A DNA stretch of 64,000 nucleotides from Massilia sp. BSC265 (GTDB lineage: Bacteria; Pseudomonadota; Gammaproteobacteria; Burkholderiales; Burkholderiaceae_D). Below, piece by piece: positions 52,724-62,945 of this stretch; positions within the stretch are counted from its first letter, which is position 1, and each line of letters begins with the position of its first letter. A model generated the notes under the pieces. The model made no database searches. It was not told where the DNA came from and saw only the letters and a list, made by a program, of their open reading frames with translations. The position numbers were made by a program, and so were the translations under genes. The stretch spans positions 124,001 to 188,000 of the forward strand of contig NZ_JPXI01000033.1 in NCBI RefSeq assembly GCF_000740675.1. The letters are read 5' to 3'.

Positions 52724-55053
52724 TACTTGCCCTCCCCTGCTTTTTCAACATTGATCGAACCAAACATCGCACCGAGGGTGGCGACAGCCGGGTGGCCGGC
52801 GGCCACGCGCACCGCGTTCGACGGCAGGCGTGCATCCACGTTGGCTACCAGCACGGCGCTGCCCGAACCCTGCGAGACGCGCACCGAGTCGCCGGCCTGC
52901 ACGCCGATCTGCTCGGCGACCGCCTTCGACAGGGTCACCAGCGGCGCATTCGCGTCGGCGGTACGCTGCAGCGGTTCCGAACGGCGCGCCAGCGCATCGG
53001 TGAAGTAGATCGGCACGTCGGCGACGCGCTCGAGCTGGCCGGCCGGAGCGTAGGAACCGGCGGCCGGCGCCAGGCGCGCGACGTTGTTCAGCTTGGCCGA
53101 CAGGTCGGTCGTGCCCTTGCCGATGGCTTCGTCGCGGATCGACTCCGAGGTCTCGTAGTCGAAGCCCGACAGGCCGAGCAGGTTACCGAGCACGCGCAGC
53201 ACTTTCCATGCCGGACGGGTCTCGCCCAGCGGACGCACGGTGCCGTTGAAGCTCTGTGCGCGGCCTTCGCAGTTCACGAAGGTGCCGGCGGTCTCGCTGA
53301 ACGGCGAGATCGGCAGCAGCACGTCGGCGAAGTCCATGCCGTGCTTGAAGGCCGACATGGCGACGACCATGTCGGCACCAATCAGGGCGGCACGGGCCTG
53401 CTGCGGATTGGCCGCATCCAGTTCCGGTTCCGCGTTCAACAGCACATAGGCCTTCTTCGGCGAGGCGAACACAGGCTCGCCCTTCCCAAGCGCGCCGACG
53501 ATGTGGCCGCCGACGGTGTTGGCAGCGTCGACCAGGTAGCCGAAGGAGCAGCCGGTCTGCTCGGCGATCCATTGGGCGCAAGCGTGGATCTTCGATGCTT
53601 GCGGGTGGTACGAAGCGGCATTGCCCAGCAGGACGGCGCCCGGAGCATCGACGCCGACCAGGGTCGCAGCGATGGCCTTGGCGGCCCCGCCTGCTTCCAC
53701 GCCTTCGAAGCCAGCGGGAGCAGCAACACCCTTGGCGCCGGCGACGGCCGACACGACTTCCGACAGCGCGGCCAGCCAGTCGCCTGGTGCGGCGATCAGC
53801 TTGTTCGCAACCGGCATCAGGAGGTCGTCATCGCTCGCACCCAGCAGCGACAGCTTGGCGCCGCCCTTGGTGGCGACGCGCAGGCGGGTCGCGACCAGCG
53901 GATGGTCCTTGCGCAGGTTGGAACCGATGACGAAGGCGCGCTTGAGCAGCGAGAAGTTCGCGATCGGCATGCCCAGCCACGGCGTGACTTGGCCGTCCAG
54001 CGAGAAATCGGTCTGGCGCAGCCGGAACTCGATGTTGTCCGAGCCAAGGCCGCGGGTCATCTTGTTCAACAGGTACAGCTCTTCCAGCGTCGAGTGCGGG
54101 GTCGCGACGGCAGCGATGCTGTCGGCGCCATGCTCGTGGCGGATGTTACGCAGGCCGTGGGCCACGTATTCCAGCGCGGTCTGCCAATCGGTGTCGATCC
54201 ACTTGCCGTCCTGCTTGATCATCGGGTTGATCAGGCGGTCGGCATTGTCCAGCGCCTCGTACGAGAAGCGGTCCTTGTCGGACAGCCAGCATTCGTTGAT
54301 CGATTCGTTTTCCAGCGGCAGCACGCGCATGACCTTGCCGCCCTTGACCTGGACGATCAGGTTCGAGCCCAGCGAGTCGTGCGGCGAGATCGACTTGCGG
54401 CGCTGCAGTTCCCACGGACGTGCCGAGAAGCGGAACGGCTTGCTGGTCAGCGCGCCGACCGGGCACAGGTCGATCATGTTGCCCGAGACTTCCGAGTCCA
54501 CGGTCTTGCCCACGAAGGTGGTGATCTCCGAGTGCTCGCCGCGGCCGACCATGCCGAATTCCATCACGCCGGCCACTTCCTGGCCGAAGCGCACGCAGCG
54601 GGTGCACTGGATGCAGCGCGCCATCTCTTCCATCGAGATCAGCGGGCCGGCCTCTTTCGGGGCCACCACGCGCTTCTCTTCTTCGTAGCGCGAGTTGCTC
54701 TTGCCGTAGCCCACGGCCAGGTCCTGCAGCTGGCATTCGCCGCCCTGGTCGCAGATCGGGCAGTCCAGCGGGTGGTTAATGAGGAGGAACTCCATCACCG
54801 ACTTCTGTGCCTGCACGGCCTTGTCGCTGTGGGTGCGCACGATCATGCCCGGCGAGACCGGGGTGGCGCAGGCCGGCAGCGGCTTCGGTGCCTTCTCGAC
54901 TTCGACCAGGCACATGCGGCAGTTCGCTGCGATCGACAGTTTCTTGTGATAGCAGAAGTGCGGGATGTAGGTCCCGAGTTTGTTTGCGGCGTCCATCACC
55001 ATGGAACCTGGTGCGACTTCGACTTTTTTGCCGTCTAATTCAATTTCAACCAT
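52723..55053 (-). CDS. nuoG: NADH-quinone oxidoreductase subunit G
   Basis: 776 residues. N-terminal [2Fe-2S] ligands Cys34, Cys45, Cys48 and Cys62; a His-ligated [4Fe-4S] site at His94, Cys98, Cys101, Cys107; and a third cluster at Cys147, Cys150, Cys153, Cys197. The rest is a molybdopterin-oxidoreductase-like fold without cofactor motifs, and no fourth Cys set (cluster N7) is apparent. It passes electrons from NuoF toward NuoI. Shorter than the E. coli protein of about 900 residues. Confidence 0.98.
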   Translation of the reverse strand: MVEIELDGKKVEVAPGSMVMDAANKLGTYIPHFCYHKKLSIAANCRMCLVEVEKAPKPLPACATPVSPGMIVRTHSDKAVQAQKSVMEFLLINHPLDCPICDQGGECQLQDLAVGYGKSNSRYEEEKRVVAPKEAGPLISMEEMARCIQCTRCVRFGQEVAGVMEFGMVGRGEHSEITTFVGKTVDSEVSGNMIDLCPVGALTSKPFRFSARPWELQRRKSISPHDSLGSNLIVQVKGGKVMRVLPLENESINECWLSDKDRFSYEALDNADRLINPMIKQDGKWIDTDWQTALEYVAHGLRNIRHEHGADSIAAVATPHSTLEELYLLNKMTRGLGSDNIEFRLRQTDFSLDGQVTPWLGMPIANFSLLKRAFVIGSNLRKDHPLVATRLRVATKGGAKLSLLGASDDDLLMPVANKLIAAPGDWLAALSEVVSAVAGAKGVAAPAGFEGVEAGGAAKAIAATLVGVDAPGAVLLGNAASYHPQASKIHACAQWIAEQTGCSFGYLVDAANTVGGHIVGALGKGEPVFASPKKAYVLLNAEPELDAANPQQARAALIGADMVVAMSAFKHGMDFADVLLPISPFSETAGTFVNCEGRAQSFNGTVRPLGETRPAWKVLRVLGNLLGLSGFDYETSESIRDEAIGKGTTDLSAKLNNVARLAPAAGSYAPAGQLERVADVPIYFTDALARRSEPLQRTADANAPLVTLSKAVAEQIGVQAGDSVRVSQGSGSAVLVANVDARLPSNAVRVAAGHPAVATLGAMFGSINVEKAGEGK

Positions 55054-55074
55054 TTGATCGTTACCTGACCTGGT

Positions 55075-56370
55075 TTAAAGGTATGCGGGCACGAGGCAGT
55101 GCTTGTGCTCGATGTGATATTCGAACTCCTCGCGGAAGTTCTTGATCATCGCTTCCACCGGCATCGCGGCGGCGTCGCCGAGCGCGCAGATGGTGCGGCC
55201 CTTGATGTTGCCCGCGATGTTGTTCAGCAGGTCCATGTCTTCCGGACGTCCCTTGCCGTTCTCGATGCGGTGGACCATGCGGTACATCCAGCCGGTGCCT
55301 TCACGGCACGGGGTGCACTGGCCGCAGGATTCTTCGTAGTAGAAGTACGACAGGCGCAGCAGCGACTTGACCATGCAGCGGGTCTCGTCCATGACGATCA
55401 CGGCGCCCGAACCCAGCATCGAGCCGGCCTTGGCGATCGAGTCGTAGTCGAGGTCGGTATCCATCATGACCTCGCCGCGGATCACCGGCGCCGACGAACC
55501 GCCCGGGATCACGGCCTTGATCTTCTTGCCGCCACGCATACCGCCGGCCAGCTCCATCAGCTTGGCGAACGGGGTGCCCAGCGGGACTTCGTAGTTGCCC
55601 GGACGCTCGACGTCGCCCGAGATCGAGAAGATCTTGGTGCCGCCGTTGTTCGGCTTGCCGAGCGCCATGTAGTTTTCCGGGCCGATGTTCAGCAGGAACG
55701 GGACGGCCGCGAAGGTCTCGGTGTTGTTGATCGTGGTCGGCTTGCCGTACAGGCCGAACGAGGCCGGGAACGGCGGCTTGAAGCGCGGCTGGCCCTTCTT
55801 GCCTTCCAGCGATTCGAGCAGCGCGGTTTCTTCGCCGCAGATGTAGGCGCCGTAGCCATGGTGCGCATGCAGCTGGAACGAGAAGTTCGAGCCCATGATG
55901 TTATCGCCCAGGAAGCCGGCGGCGCGCGCCTCTTCCAGCGCCTCTTCGAAGCGCAGGTATTCCTGGAAGATCTCGCCGTGGATGTAGTTGTAGCCCACGG
56001 TGATGCCCATCGCGTAGGCGCCGATGGCCATGCCTTCGATCAGCGCGTGCGGGTTGTAGCGGATGATGTCGCGATCCTTGAACGTGCCCGGCTCGCCTTC
56101 GTCGGTGTTGCAGACGAGGTATTTCTGGCCCGGATACTGGCGCGGCATGAAGCTCCACTTCAGGCCGGTCGGGAAACCGGCGCCGCCGCGGCCGCGCAGG
56201 CCCGAGGCCTTCAGGTCGGCGATGATCTGTTCCGGCGCAATGCCTCCTTCGAGAATCTTGCGCAGCGCCGAATAGCCGCCGCGCTTGACGTAGTCGGCCA
56301 GGCGCCAGTTATCGCCGTTCAGGTCCTTGAGGATCAGCGGATTGATGTGACGATCGTGCAGGCTGGTCAT
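55075..56370 (-). CDS. nuoF: NADH-quinone oxidoreductase subunit F
   Basis: 431 residues from the ATG at 56370; an upstream in-frame ATG would overlap nuoE deeply. [15 protein letters not shown] and the [19 protein letters not shown] segment bind NADH and [19 protein letters not shown] with a later Cys (ICALGD) holds the [4Fe-4S] cluster N3. It is the entry point for electrons in complex I. The start overlaps the nuoE stop by four bases. Confidence 0.98.
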   Translation of the reverse strand: MTSLHDRHINPLILKDLNGDNWRLADYVKRGGYSALRKILEGGIAPEQIIADLKASGLRGRGGAGFPTGLKWSFMPRQYPGQKYLVCNTDEGEPGTFKDRDIIRYNPHALIEGMAIGAYAMGITVGYNYIHGEIFQEYLRFEEALEEARAAGFLGDNIMGSNFSFQLHAHHGYGAYICGEETALLESLEGKKGQPRFKPPFPASFGLYGKPTTINNTETFAAVPFLLNIGPENYMALGKPNNGGTKIFSISGDVERPGNYEVPLGTPFAKLMELAGGMRGGKKIKAVIPGGSSAPVIRGEVMMDTDLDYDSIAKAGSMLGSGAVIVMDETRCMVKSLLRLSYFYYEESCGQCTPCREGTGWMYRMVHRIENGKGRPEDMDLLNNIAGNIKGRTICALGDAAAMPVEAMIKNFREEFEYHIEHKHCLVPAYL

Positions 56371-56843
56371 TTCTTCAGTTCCTCTACCAGGGCGTCGATT
56401 TTCTCGTTGTTCATGAACGAGCACATGCGGTGGTTATTCACCAGCATGACCGGTGCGTCGCCGCAGGCGCCCATGCACTCGCCTTCGACCAGGGTGAACT
56501 GGCCGTCGGCGCTGGTCTCGCGGTAGTCGATGCCCAGCTTGTCCTTCAGGTACTGGCCGGCGCGCTCGCCGCCCGACAGGGCGCACGGCAGGTTGGTGCA
56601 GACCGTGATCTTGGCCTTGCCCACCGGCTTCAGGTTGTACATGTTGTAGAAGGTCGCCACTTCCTGCACGGCGATGGCCGGCATGCCGATGTAGTCGGCG
56701 ATTTCCTGCATGGTTTCCGGCGACAGCCAGCCCAGTTCCACCTGGGCGTGGGCCAGCGAGGCCATCACGGCCGACTGGCGCTGATCGGCTGGGTACTTGG
56801 CCAGCTCGCGATCAATTTTCTTGTAGGTTTCCTGCGATAACAT
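56367..56843 (-). CDS. nuoE: NADH-quinone oxidoreductase subunit E
   Basis: 158 residues. The thioredoxin-like fold carries a [2Fe-2S] cluster (N1a) on CTNLPC and [12 protein letters not shown] helical N-terminal region ([23 protein letters not shown]) packs on NuoF. AGGAAAG precedes the ATG at 56843. Confidence 0.97.
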   Translation of the reverse strand: MLSQETYKKIDRELAKYPADQRQSAVMASLAHAQVELGWLSPETMQEIADYIGMPAIAVQEVATFYNMYNLKPVGKAKITVCTNLPCALSGGERAGQYLKDKLGIDYRETSADGQFTLVEGECMGACGDAPVMLVNNHRMCSFMNNEKIDALVEELKK

Positions 56844-56875
56844 ATTCTTTCCTGCCCTCTTAGCGAACGTGAGCG

Positions 56876-58129
56876 TTACCTGTCGATACTGCCGAACACG
56901 ATGTCCTGGGTCCCGATGATCGCGACGGCGTCGGCGATCATGTGGCCGCGCGACATCTCGTCGAGGCTCTGCAGGTGGACGTAGTCCGGGGTGCGGATCT
57001 TCAGGCGATACGGCTTGTTGGCGCCGTCCGACACGATGTAGATGCCGAACTCGCCCTTCGGGTGCTCGATCGCGGCAAAGGCCTCGCCTTCCGGCACGTG
57101 GAAGCCTTCGGTGAACAGCTTGAAGTGGTGGATCAGCGATTCCATGTTGGACTTCATGTCCATGCGGTTCGGCGGCACGATCTTGTGGTTGTCGATCATG
57201 ACCGGACCCTGGTTCACGCGCAGCCAGGCGACGCACTGCTTGATGATGCGGTTCGCCTGGCGCATTTCTTCGATGCGCACCAGGTAGCGGTCGTAGGAGT
57301 CGCCGTTGGTGCCGACCGGGATGTCGAACTCGACCTTGTCATAGGCCGCGTACGGCTGGGTCTTGCGCAGGTCCCAGGCGATGCCCGAACCGCGCAGCAT
57401 CGGACCGGTGAAGCCCATCGCCAGCGCGTCTTCCGGCGACACCACGCCGATGCCGACGGTACGCTGCTTCCAGATACGGTTATCGGTCAGCAGGGTCTCG
57501 TATTCATCGACGTAGCCGTCGAAGCGCTTGGTGAAGGCCTCGATGAAGTCCAGCACCGAGCCCTGGCGGTCGCGGTTGAGGTCGTCGATCGCCTTCTTCG
57601 AGCGGATCGGCGATTCCTTGTGCCGCGGCATGAAGTCCGGCAGGTCGCGGTACACGCCGCCCGGGCGGTAGTAGGCCGCGTGCATGCGCGCGCCCGATAC
57701 CGCTTCGTACACGTCGAACAGGTCTTCGCGGTCACGGAAGGCGTACAGGAACGGGCCCATCGCGCCGATGTCGAGCGCGTGCGCGCCCAGCCACATCAGG
57801 TGGTTCAGGATACGGGTGATCTCGTCGAACATCGTGCGGATGTACTGCGCGCGGATCGGCGCCTCGATGCCCAGCAGCTTTTCCACTGCCAGCACATAGC
57901 CGTGCTCGTTGCACATCATCGACACGTAGTCGAGGCGGTCCATGTACGGGACCGACTGCAGGTAGGTGCGGGTCTCGGCCAGCTTTTCGGTGCCGCGGTG
58001 CAGCAGGCCGATGTGCGGGTCGGCGCGCTGGATCACTTCGCCGTCCAGCTCCAGCACGAGGCGCAGCACGCCGTGCGCTGCCGGGTGCTGCGGACCAAAG
58101 TTCAGGGTGTAATTCTTAAGCTCAGCCAT
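56876..58129 (-). CDS. nuoD: NADH-quinone oxidoreductase subunit D
   Basis: 417 residues. The 49-kDa subunit that lines the quinone pocket: [15 protein letters not shown] with its conserved His, [11 protein letters not shown], and a C-terminal [30 protein letters not shown] end (pattern). It derives from a NiFe-hydrogenase large subunit but lacks the metal Cys. It overlaps nuoC by one base. Confidence 0.98.
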   Translation of the reverse strand: MAELKNYTLNFGPQHPAAHGVLRLVLELDGEVIQRADPHIGLLHRGTEKLAETRTYLQSVPYMDRLDYVSMMCNEHGYVLAVEKLLGIEAPIRAQYIRTMFDEITRILNHLMWLGAHALDIGAMGPFLYAFRDREDLFDVYEAVSGARMHAAYYRPGGVYRDLPDFMPRHKESPIRSKKAIDDLNRDRQGSVLDFIEAFTKRFDGYVDEYETLLTDNRIWKQRTVGIGVVSPEDALAMGFTGPMLRGSGIAWDLRKTQPYAAYDKVEFDIPVGTNGDSYDRYLVRIEEMRQANRIIKQCVAWLRVNQGPVMIDNHKIVPPNRMDMKSNMESLIHHFKLFTEGFHVPEGEAFAAIEHPKGEFGIYIVSDGANKPYRLKIRTPDYVHLQSLDEMSRGHMIADAVAIIGTQDIVFGSIDR

Positions 58130-58725
58130 TATTTCGATGTCCCGTAGGTTTCTTCGCGGATCACGCGCGGGATGTTCTCGCGCGGCTCGATCGTCACCGG
58201 TTGGTAGATCACGCGTTTCTGTTCAGGGTCGTAGCGCATCTCGACATAGCCCGTGATCGGGAAGTCCTTGCGGAACGGGTGGCCGATGAAGCCGTAGTCG
58301 GTCAGGATGCGGCGCAGGTCGCCGTGGCCGTCGAACAGGATGCCGAACAGGTCGAAGGCTTCGCGCTCGAACCAGTTGGCGGCACGCCAGATGCCGGTGA
58401 TCGACTCGACCATCGGCATGTCGTCGTCCGGGCAGAAGGTACGCACGCGCACGCGCCAGTTGTGGGTCACCGACAGCAGGTGGACGACCACCGCGAAGCG
58501 CGGACCGTCCCAGGTGCCTTCCCCATACTGGGAGTAGTCGACGCCGCACAGGTCGATCATTTGTTCGAAGCGCAGCGCCGGGTCGTCGCGCAGCGCCTGC
58601 ATCGACTGGATGTAGTCGGCGGCCTTGACCACCACGGTCAGTTCGCCCAGCGCCGAGGTGATCGCAGCGCCCTCGCCCAATGCGTTTTTCAGGGCGAGTT
58701 CAAGGGTTTCGAGTTTCGTCGTCAT
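58129..58725 (-). CDS. nuoC: NADH-quinone oxidoreductase subunit C
   Basis: 198 residues, a separate NuoC (not fused to NuoD as in E. coli). [28 protein letters not shown] is the family signature (pattern), followed by [12 protein letters not shown]. It is a peripheral-arm scaffold. The ATG at 58725 is 17 bases after the nuoB stop. Confidence 0.97.
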   Translation of the reverse strand: MTTKLETLELALKNALGEGAAITSALGELTVVVKAADYIQSMQALRDDPALRFEQMIDLCGVDYSQYGEGTWDGPRFAVVVHLLSVTHNWRVRVRTFCPDDDMPMVESITGIWRAANWFEREAFDLFGILFDGHGDLRRILTDYGFIGHPFRKDFPITGYVEMRYDPEQKRVIYQPVTIEPRENIPRVIREETYGTSK

Positions 58726-58742
58726 GGTGTTTCGCTGTCTTT

Positions 58743-59219
58743 TTAGCGCGCGATGGTGTTGGTGCGCTTGATCTTGTTCTGCAGCTGCAGGATGCCGTAC
58801 AGCAGGGCCTCCGCGGTCGGCGGGCAGCCCGGCACGTACACGTCGACCGGCACGATGCGGTCGCAGCCGCGCACCACCGAATACGAGTAGTGGTAGTAGC
58901 CGCCGCCGTTGGCGCAGGACCCCATCGAGATCACCCAGCGCGGCTCGGCCATCTGGTCGTACACCTTGCGCAGGGCGGGAGCCATCTTGTTGCACAGCGT
59001 GCCGGCAACGATCATCACGTCGGACTGGCGCGGCGACGGGCGGAACACAATGCCAAAACGGTCGAGATCGTAGCGGGCAGCGCCCACATGCATCATCTCG
59101 ACCGCGCAGCATGCCAGGCCAAACGTCATCGGGAACATCGATCCCGTCCGCGCCCAGTTGATCAGCTTATCGGCTGTTGTGGTAATGAAACCTTCGTTTA
59201 ATACGCCTTCAATTGCCAT
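58743..59219 (-). CDS. nuoB: NADH-quinone oxidoreductase subunit B
   Basis: 158 residues. The adjacent Cys pair in [12 protein letters not shown], with Cys in [16 protein letters not shown] and [16 protein letters not shown], binds cluster N2, which reduces the quinone. It sits three bases after the nuoA stop. Confidence 0.98.
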   Translation of the reverse strand: MAIEGVLNEGFITTTADKLINWARTGSMFPMTFGLACCAVEMMHVGAARYDLDRFGIVFRPSPRQSDVMIVAGTLCNKMAPALRKVYDQMAEPRWVISMGSCANGGGYYHYSYSVVRGCDRIVPVDVYVPGCPPTAEALLYGILQLQNKIKRTNTIAR

Positions 59220-59222
59220 GGC

Positions 59223-59582
59223 TTATTCCCAATCAAGGGCACCTTTCTTCCAGATGTACCAGAAGCCCACGATGAATTCGGCGATGAACACCGCCATCGT
59301 GACGAAACCGGTCCAACCCAGTTCGCGCATCGAGACGCCCCATGGGAAGAAGAATGCCGTTTCCAGATCAAACAAAATAAACAGGATCGCCACCAGGTAG
59401 TAGCGAACGTCGAACTTCATGCGCGCGTCTTCGAAGGCTTCGAAGCCGCATTCATACGGAGACAGCTTGGCGGCGTCCGGACGGTGCGGACCAAGGATGC
59501 GGCCGAGCACCTGCGGAGCGACACCGACACCGATGCCAACCAGGATAAAGAGAAGAACGGGGAGATAATTTTCGAGGTTCAC
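59223..59582 (-). CDS. nuoA: NADH-quinone oxidoreductase subunit A
   Basis: 119 residues, three membrane helices, from a GTG start ([15 protein letters not shown]). The conserved loop [16 protein letters not shown] and [19 protein letters not shown] segment (here [16 protein letters not shown]) are present. The GTG gives the normal length for the family; an ATG in frame lies far upstream at 59729. AGG lies about 10 bases ahead. First gene of the operon. Confidence 0.95.
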   Translation of the reverse strand: MNLENYLPVLLFILVGIGVGVAPQVLGRILGPHRPDAAKLSPYECGFEAFEDARMKFDVRYYLVAILFILFDLETAFFFPWGVSMRELGWTGFVTMAVFIAEFIVGFWYIWKKGALDWE

Positions 59583-59710
59583 GTGAAGCCTATTTGAACG
59601 ATCGGTTAATGAAACACTGCAGGGCTGCAGCGCCGAATCGCGCGAACCTGGCTGGATGGCCTCGAACACCTGTGTACTCTGCACCGCTGGCACAAAGCAC
59701 CTTGCGACCG

Positions 59711-59739
59711 ATAATGCTGCCGACCGCAACGGTTTTCAA
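59711..59739 (-). promoter_or_regulatory. Putative promoter of the nuo operon
   Basis: On the minus strand TTGAAA (59734-59739), a 17-base spacer and CATTAT (59711-59716). Transcription would start near 59704, giving a leader of about 120 bases before nuoA. It lies between the tRNA terminator and nuoA, the only place for a dedicated nuo promoter. Confidence 0.5.
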
Positions 59740-59784
59740 GACCCCCGATGGTTGCCACCAGGACCGTACGACTGATCCTCGTGA

Positions 59785-59833
59785 AAAAGCCAGCTCAGGC
59801 AGGAGAGCGATCGCTCATGCGCCCTTGCTGGCT
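59785..59833 (-). terminator. Terminator downstream of tRNA-Leu
   Basis: AGCCAGC and GCTGGCT pair on the minus strand around a long loop that itself holds the perfect palindrome GAGCGATCGCTC. A run of five Ts follows. It starts 12 bases past the tRNA 3' end and separates the tRNA from the nuo promoter. Confidence 0.8.
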
Positions 59834-59844
59834 CTTTCGTATAT

Positions 59845-59929
59845 TGGTGCCGACGGCGAGACTCGAACTCGCACAGCTTGCGCCACTACCCCCTCAAGAT
59901 AGCGTGTCTACCAATTTCACCACGTCGGC
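59845..59929 (-). tRNA. tRNA-Leu (anticodon GAG)
   Basis: 85 bases on the minus strand, with encoded CCA. The acceptor stem pairs GCCGACG with CGTCGGC. The anticodon stem CTATC/GGTAG encloses the loop TTGAGGG, anticodon GAG. A long variable arm of the class II type (TGGCGCAAGCTGT) is present, and the T arm is GCGAG-TTCGAGT-CTCGC. It reads CUC and CUU leucine codons. Confidence 0.97.
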
Positions 59930-59940
59930 TGGAGACCAGT

Positions 59941-59970
59941 ATTTTACCCTGCCTTGGCACTACTTTTCAA
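59941..59970 (-). promoter_or_regulatory. Promoter of tRNA-Leu
   Basis: TTGAAA (59965-59970), an 18-base spacer and TAAAAT (59941-59946) on the minus strand. The predicted start near 59934 lies a few bases before the mature tRNA 5' end. Confidence 0.65.
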
Positions 59971-60155
59971 TGCACAAATTGCGCTATTACAAGGAATTTA
60001 CGCAATTACTCAACATTTCTTTTGAGACTAGCCAATCTTTACAGCAGGGCTGGCCGCATTGAACGGGCTTTCGCCCTTACTGCAAGCGGCGCACCCCGGA
60101 AGGCGTGCCGCATTCTACTCCGAATCACGAACGGGCGTGCAGCCCGCCGCTGGAA

Positions 60156-60632
60156 TTACTTGGCCGGAGCCGGCGCAGGAGCCGCCGGAGCGGCTGGCGC
60201 CGGAGCGGCTTCACCCGGTGCTGCCGGAACGGCAACGCCAGGGGTTTGCGGAATGTCGTTTGCCGGTACAACCGTGGTCGGGCCGGCGTTCGGGCCAGCG
60301 CCCGGCACGTCGTTCGGAATGCCGGTGGCCGGCGCTTGCGACGACGGCACGGTGACACGCTCCATCACACCACCATCGGCGCCGCCGGCGGTGCGGCCGT
60401 TGCTGTGCCAGGCCAGCGCCAGGGTCGATGCAAAAAACACCGCGGCCGCGACGGCGGTCGACTTCGACAGGAAGTTCGACGAGCCCGAGGCGCCGAACAG
60501 GCTGCCCGAGGCGCCCGAACCGAAGGCCGCGCCCATGTCGGCGCCCTTGCCGTGCTGGACCAGCACCAGGCCGATGATGGCCAGGGCCGAAATAACCTGC
60601 ACAACAATAATCAGATTGAACACGGTGTTCAT
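60156..60632 (-). CDS. secG: Preprotein translocase subunit SecG
   Basis: 158 residues, longer than the E. coli protein (110). Two membrane helices (NLIIVVQVISALAIIGLVLV and AVAAAVFFASTLALAW) flank the conserved loop QHGKGADMGAAFGSGASGSLFG. SecG assists SecYEG in protein export. The C-terminal 80 residues are Gly/Pro/Ala-rich (AAPAPAAPAAPAPAPAK at the end), probably disordered and periplasmic. It follows tpiA by 61 bases. Confidence 0.96.
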   Translation of the reverse strand: MNTVFNLIIVVQVISALAIIGLVLVQHGKGADMGAAFGSGASGSLFGASGSSNFLSKSTAVAAAVFFASTLALAWHSNGRTAGGADGGVMERVTVPSSQAPATGIPNDVPGAGPNAGPTTVVPANDIPQTPGVAVPAAPGEAAPAPAAPAAPAPAPAK

Positions 60633-60693
60633 TGCAATTCCATTTCCAAGTTAACGACGTTTTTAAATACTTACTACTGAAACTATGAATCTC

Positions 60694-61443
60694 TCAATTT
60701 GCTGAGCGAATGATTCCGAGGAAGTCAGCTGCTTTCAGCGCCGCCCCACCGATCAGGCCGCCGTCGATGTCCGGTTGCGCCATCAGGTCCGCCGCATTAT
60801 CCGGCTTCATGCTGCCGCCGTACAGCACCAGCGTGCGTTCCGCGGCGTCGGCGTTGCAGGCGCGCAGTTTTTCGCGCAGGGCGGCATGGACTTCCTGCGC
60901 CATTTCCGGGGTCGCGGTCTTGCCGGTGCCGATCGCCCATACGGGCTCGTAGGCCAGCACGATCTTGTCCACGGCCTCGCTGCCGACCGCTTCCAGCACG
61001 GCCTCGAGCTGGCTGCTGACCACATCCATGGTCTGCCCTGCTTCGCGCTGCACCAGGGTTTCGCCGATGCAGACGATCGGGGTCAGCCCGGCCTCCAGTG
61101 CAGCTTTGGTTTTCTTGGCAACCAGTTCATTGGTCTCGCCGTGGTAGGCGCGGCGCTCCGAGTGGCCGACGATCACGTAGCGGCTGCCGAAATCCTGCAG
61201 CATCGACATGCACACTTCGCCGGTATAGGCGCCGACCGGATGGCAGGACACGTCCTGCGCACCCCAGGCGACCGGGGAGCCTTTCAGGATTTCTTCGCAC
61301 TGGAACAGGTAGGGCGCCGGCACACAGACCGCCACCTGGGCCTCGGCATTGCCGAGACCTTCGAGGATGCCGGTCAGGAGCGCGGCATTGGCAGCGCGGC
61401 TGCCGTTCATTTTCCAGTTACCTACGACGAGCTTGGGACGCAT
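60694..61443 (-). CDS. tpiA: Triosephosphate isomerase
   Basis: 249 residues. VVGNWKMNG holds the catalytic Asn and Lys, VIVGHSERR the His electrophile, and [11 protein letters not shown] the catalytic Glu; [10 protein letters not shown] binds phosphate. It interconverts dihydroxyacetone phosphate and glyceraldehyde 3-phosphate. It is driven by the near-consensus promoter at 61472-61500 and probably co-transcribed with secG. Confidence 0.98.
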   Translation of the reverse strand: MRPKLVVGNWKMNGSRAANAALLTGILEGLGNAEAQVAVCVPAPYLFQCEEILKGSPVAWGAQDVSCHPVGAYTGEVCMSMLQDFGSRYVIVGHSERRAYHGETNELVAKKTKAALEAGLTPIVCIGETLVQREAGQTMDVVSSQLEAVLEAVGSEAVDKIVLAYEPVWAIGTGKTATPEMAQEVHAALREKLRACNADAAERTLVLYGGSMKPDNAADLMAQPDIDGGLIGGAALKAADFLGIIRSAN

Positions 61444-61471
61444 AGAACCCCATCTTTTAATTTAACCCGCT

Positions 61472-61500
61472 ATTCTAGCGGTCGAATATGTGGCGGTCAA
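61472..61500 (-). promoter_or_regulatory. Strong sigma-70 promoter of tpiA
   Basis: TTGACC (61495-61500), a 17-base spacer and TAGAAT (61472-61477) on the minus strand, each five of six to consensus. The predicted start near 61465 leaves a leader of about 22 bases with GATGGGG before the ATG. Confidence 0.8.
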
Positions 61501-61560
61501 ACAATGGCTGAGCCATTTGCCAAACGCCACTTCCCTTTTTGATTCAATCTCTTAGCGTGC

Positions 61561-62541
61561 TCAGACCACTTCCAGCACAATCTTGCCCACGTGCGCGCTC
61601 GACTCCATCAGCGCATGCGCCTCGGCCGCCCGGGCCAGCGGGAAGCTGCGGTAGATGACCGGCTTGAGTTTGCCCTGTTCGAACAGCGGCCAGACGCGCT
61701 CGCGCAAGCTGCGCGCGATCGCCGCCTTGAAGGCGACCGGGCGCGGGCGCAGCGTGGAGCCGCTGATGTGCAGGCGGCGGCGCAGCACCTGGCCCAGGTC
61801 GATCTCGGCTTTCGCGCCGCCCAGCAGCGCGATCAGGGCGATGCGGCCGTCGTCGGCCAGGCAATCGATCTCGCGCGGGAGGTAGTCGCCGGCGACCATG
61901 TCGAGGATCACGTCGACGCCCTTCCCGCCCGTCAGTTCTTTCACCACGGCGGCGAAATCCTCGCTGCGGTAGTTGATGCCGCGCTCCGCGCCGAGCTGTT
62001 CGCAGGCGCGGCATTTCTCATCCGAACCTGCGGTGGCGAACACGCGGTGACCCAGGGCCGCGGCGAGCTGGATCGCGGTGACGCCGATGCCCGAGCTGCC
62101 GCCCTGCACCAGCAGCGATTCACCCGGCCCCAAGCGCGCGCGGTCGAACACATTTGACCAAACGGTAAAAAAAGTTTCCGGCAGCGAGGCCGCTTCCATC
62201 GGGCTCAAGCCTTGCGGGACCGGCAGGCACTGTTCGGCCGGGGCGGTGCAGTATTCGGCATAGCCGCCGCCCTGGACCAGCGCGCAGACCATGTCGTCCT
62301 TCCTGAGGCCGGCTGCAGCGTAGTCGCCGTCGACGATCTCGCCGGCCACCTCCAGGCCGGGCAGGTCGGAGGCGCCCGGCGGCACCGGGTATTTGCCGAG
62401 TCGCTGCAACACGTCCGGCCGGTTGATGCCGGCCGCGTGCACCTTGATCAACACCTCGCCGGGCTTGGGGGTAGGCACCGGCCGTTCGCACAGCTGCAGG
62501 ACGTCCGGCTTGCCGGGCTGCGTGATTTCAATGGCGCGCAT
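61561..62541 (-). CDS. NAD(P)H quinone oxidoreductase, PIG3/zeta-crystallin type
   Basis: 326 residues of the medium-chain reductase family without zinc ligands. The N-terminal domain has AAGINRPDVLQRLGKYP, the PIG3-type signature; the Rossmann domain has VQGGSSGIGVTAIQLAAALG. KGVDVILDMVAGDYLPREI and FPLARAAEAHALMESSAHVGKIVL complete the fold. It should reduce quinones one electron at a time with NADPH. It reads toward tpiA, which has its own promoter. Confidence 0.93.
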   Translation of the reverse strand: MRAIEITQPGKPDVLQLCERPVPTPKPGEVLIKVHAAGINRPDVLQRLGKYPVPPGASDLPGLEVAGEIVDGDYAAAGLRKDDMVCALVQGGGYAEYCTAPAEQCLPVPQGLSPMEAASLPETFFTVWSNVFDRARLGPGESLLVQGGSSGIGVTAIQLAAALGHRVFATAGSDEKCRACEQLGAERGINYRSEDFAAVVKELTGGKGVDVILDMVAGDYLPREIDCLADDGRIALIALLGGAKAEIDLGQVLRRRLHISGSTLRPRPVAFKAAIARSLRERVWPLFEQGKLKPVIYRSFPLARAAEAHALMESSAHVGKIVLEVV

Positions 62542-62665
62542 GGGAGCTCCCGTGTTGAAAAAACCACAATTGTAAGGGAGTCGGCGGAAAACTGCGCGTC
62601 GCGTGCCGCGTCAGCTGGCGCGACCGGATACATGGCGGGGTGTCGGAACGATTGGATCTGCAAGG

Positions 62666-62902
62666 TCAAGGGCGGATGCGCCGCTCCGGGTCCTGCATGA
62701 CGCTGACACCCACCAGGGTATCGCGCCGCAGGCGCATGCGCGTGTGCGGGGTGCGGATCCCGGCACACATGCCCCAGGCCGCGGCCCAGCGCAGCGCCCG
62801 GTCCGTTTCCGGACCAAAGGGCCGCGCTGCCGAGGCCCGGTTCAGCGCGGCCGACATACGCTGCATCGCATAAAGTTTTTTTATTGAAACAATCTTGGCC
62901 AT
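62666..62902 (-). CDS. Small basic hypothetical protein
   Basis: 78 residues (MAKIVSIKKLYAMQRM ...), rich in Arg and Ala, with no recognised motif or membrane helix. There is no strong ribosome-binding site. It fills the gap between the MYG1-family gene and the quinone reductase gene on the same strand. It could be real or a chance frame in GC-rich DNA. Confidence 0.4.
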   Translation of the reverse strand: MAKIVSIKKLYAMQRMSAALNRASAARPFGPETDRALRWAAAWGMCAGIRTPHTRMRLRRDTLVGVSVMQDPERRIRP

Positions 62903-62945
62903 GGGACCAAGATAAGGTTTCGGGACCGGACTGACCGTGCCCTAC

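Noticed and set aside
60064..60075. GGGC/GCCC hairpin after secG as a terminator
   Set aside because: Only four base pairs and no T run; the secG terminator could not be identified with confidence.
61469..61483. CCGCTA/TAGCGG hairpin as terminator of the quinone reductase gene
   Set aside because: No T run follows on either strand, and the loop and right arm form the -10 box of the tpiA promoter.
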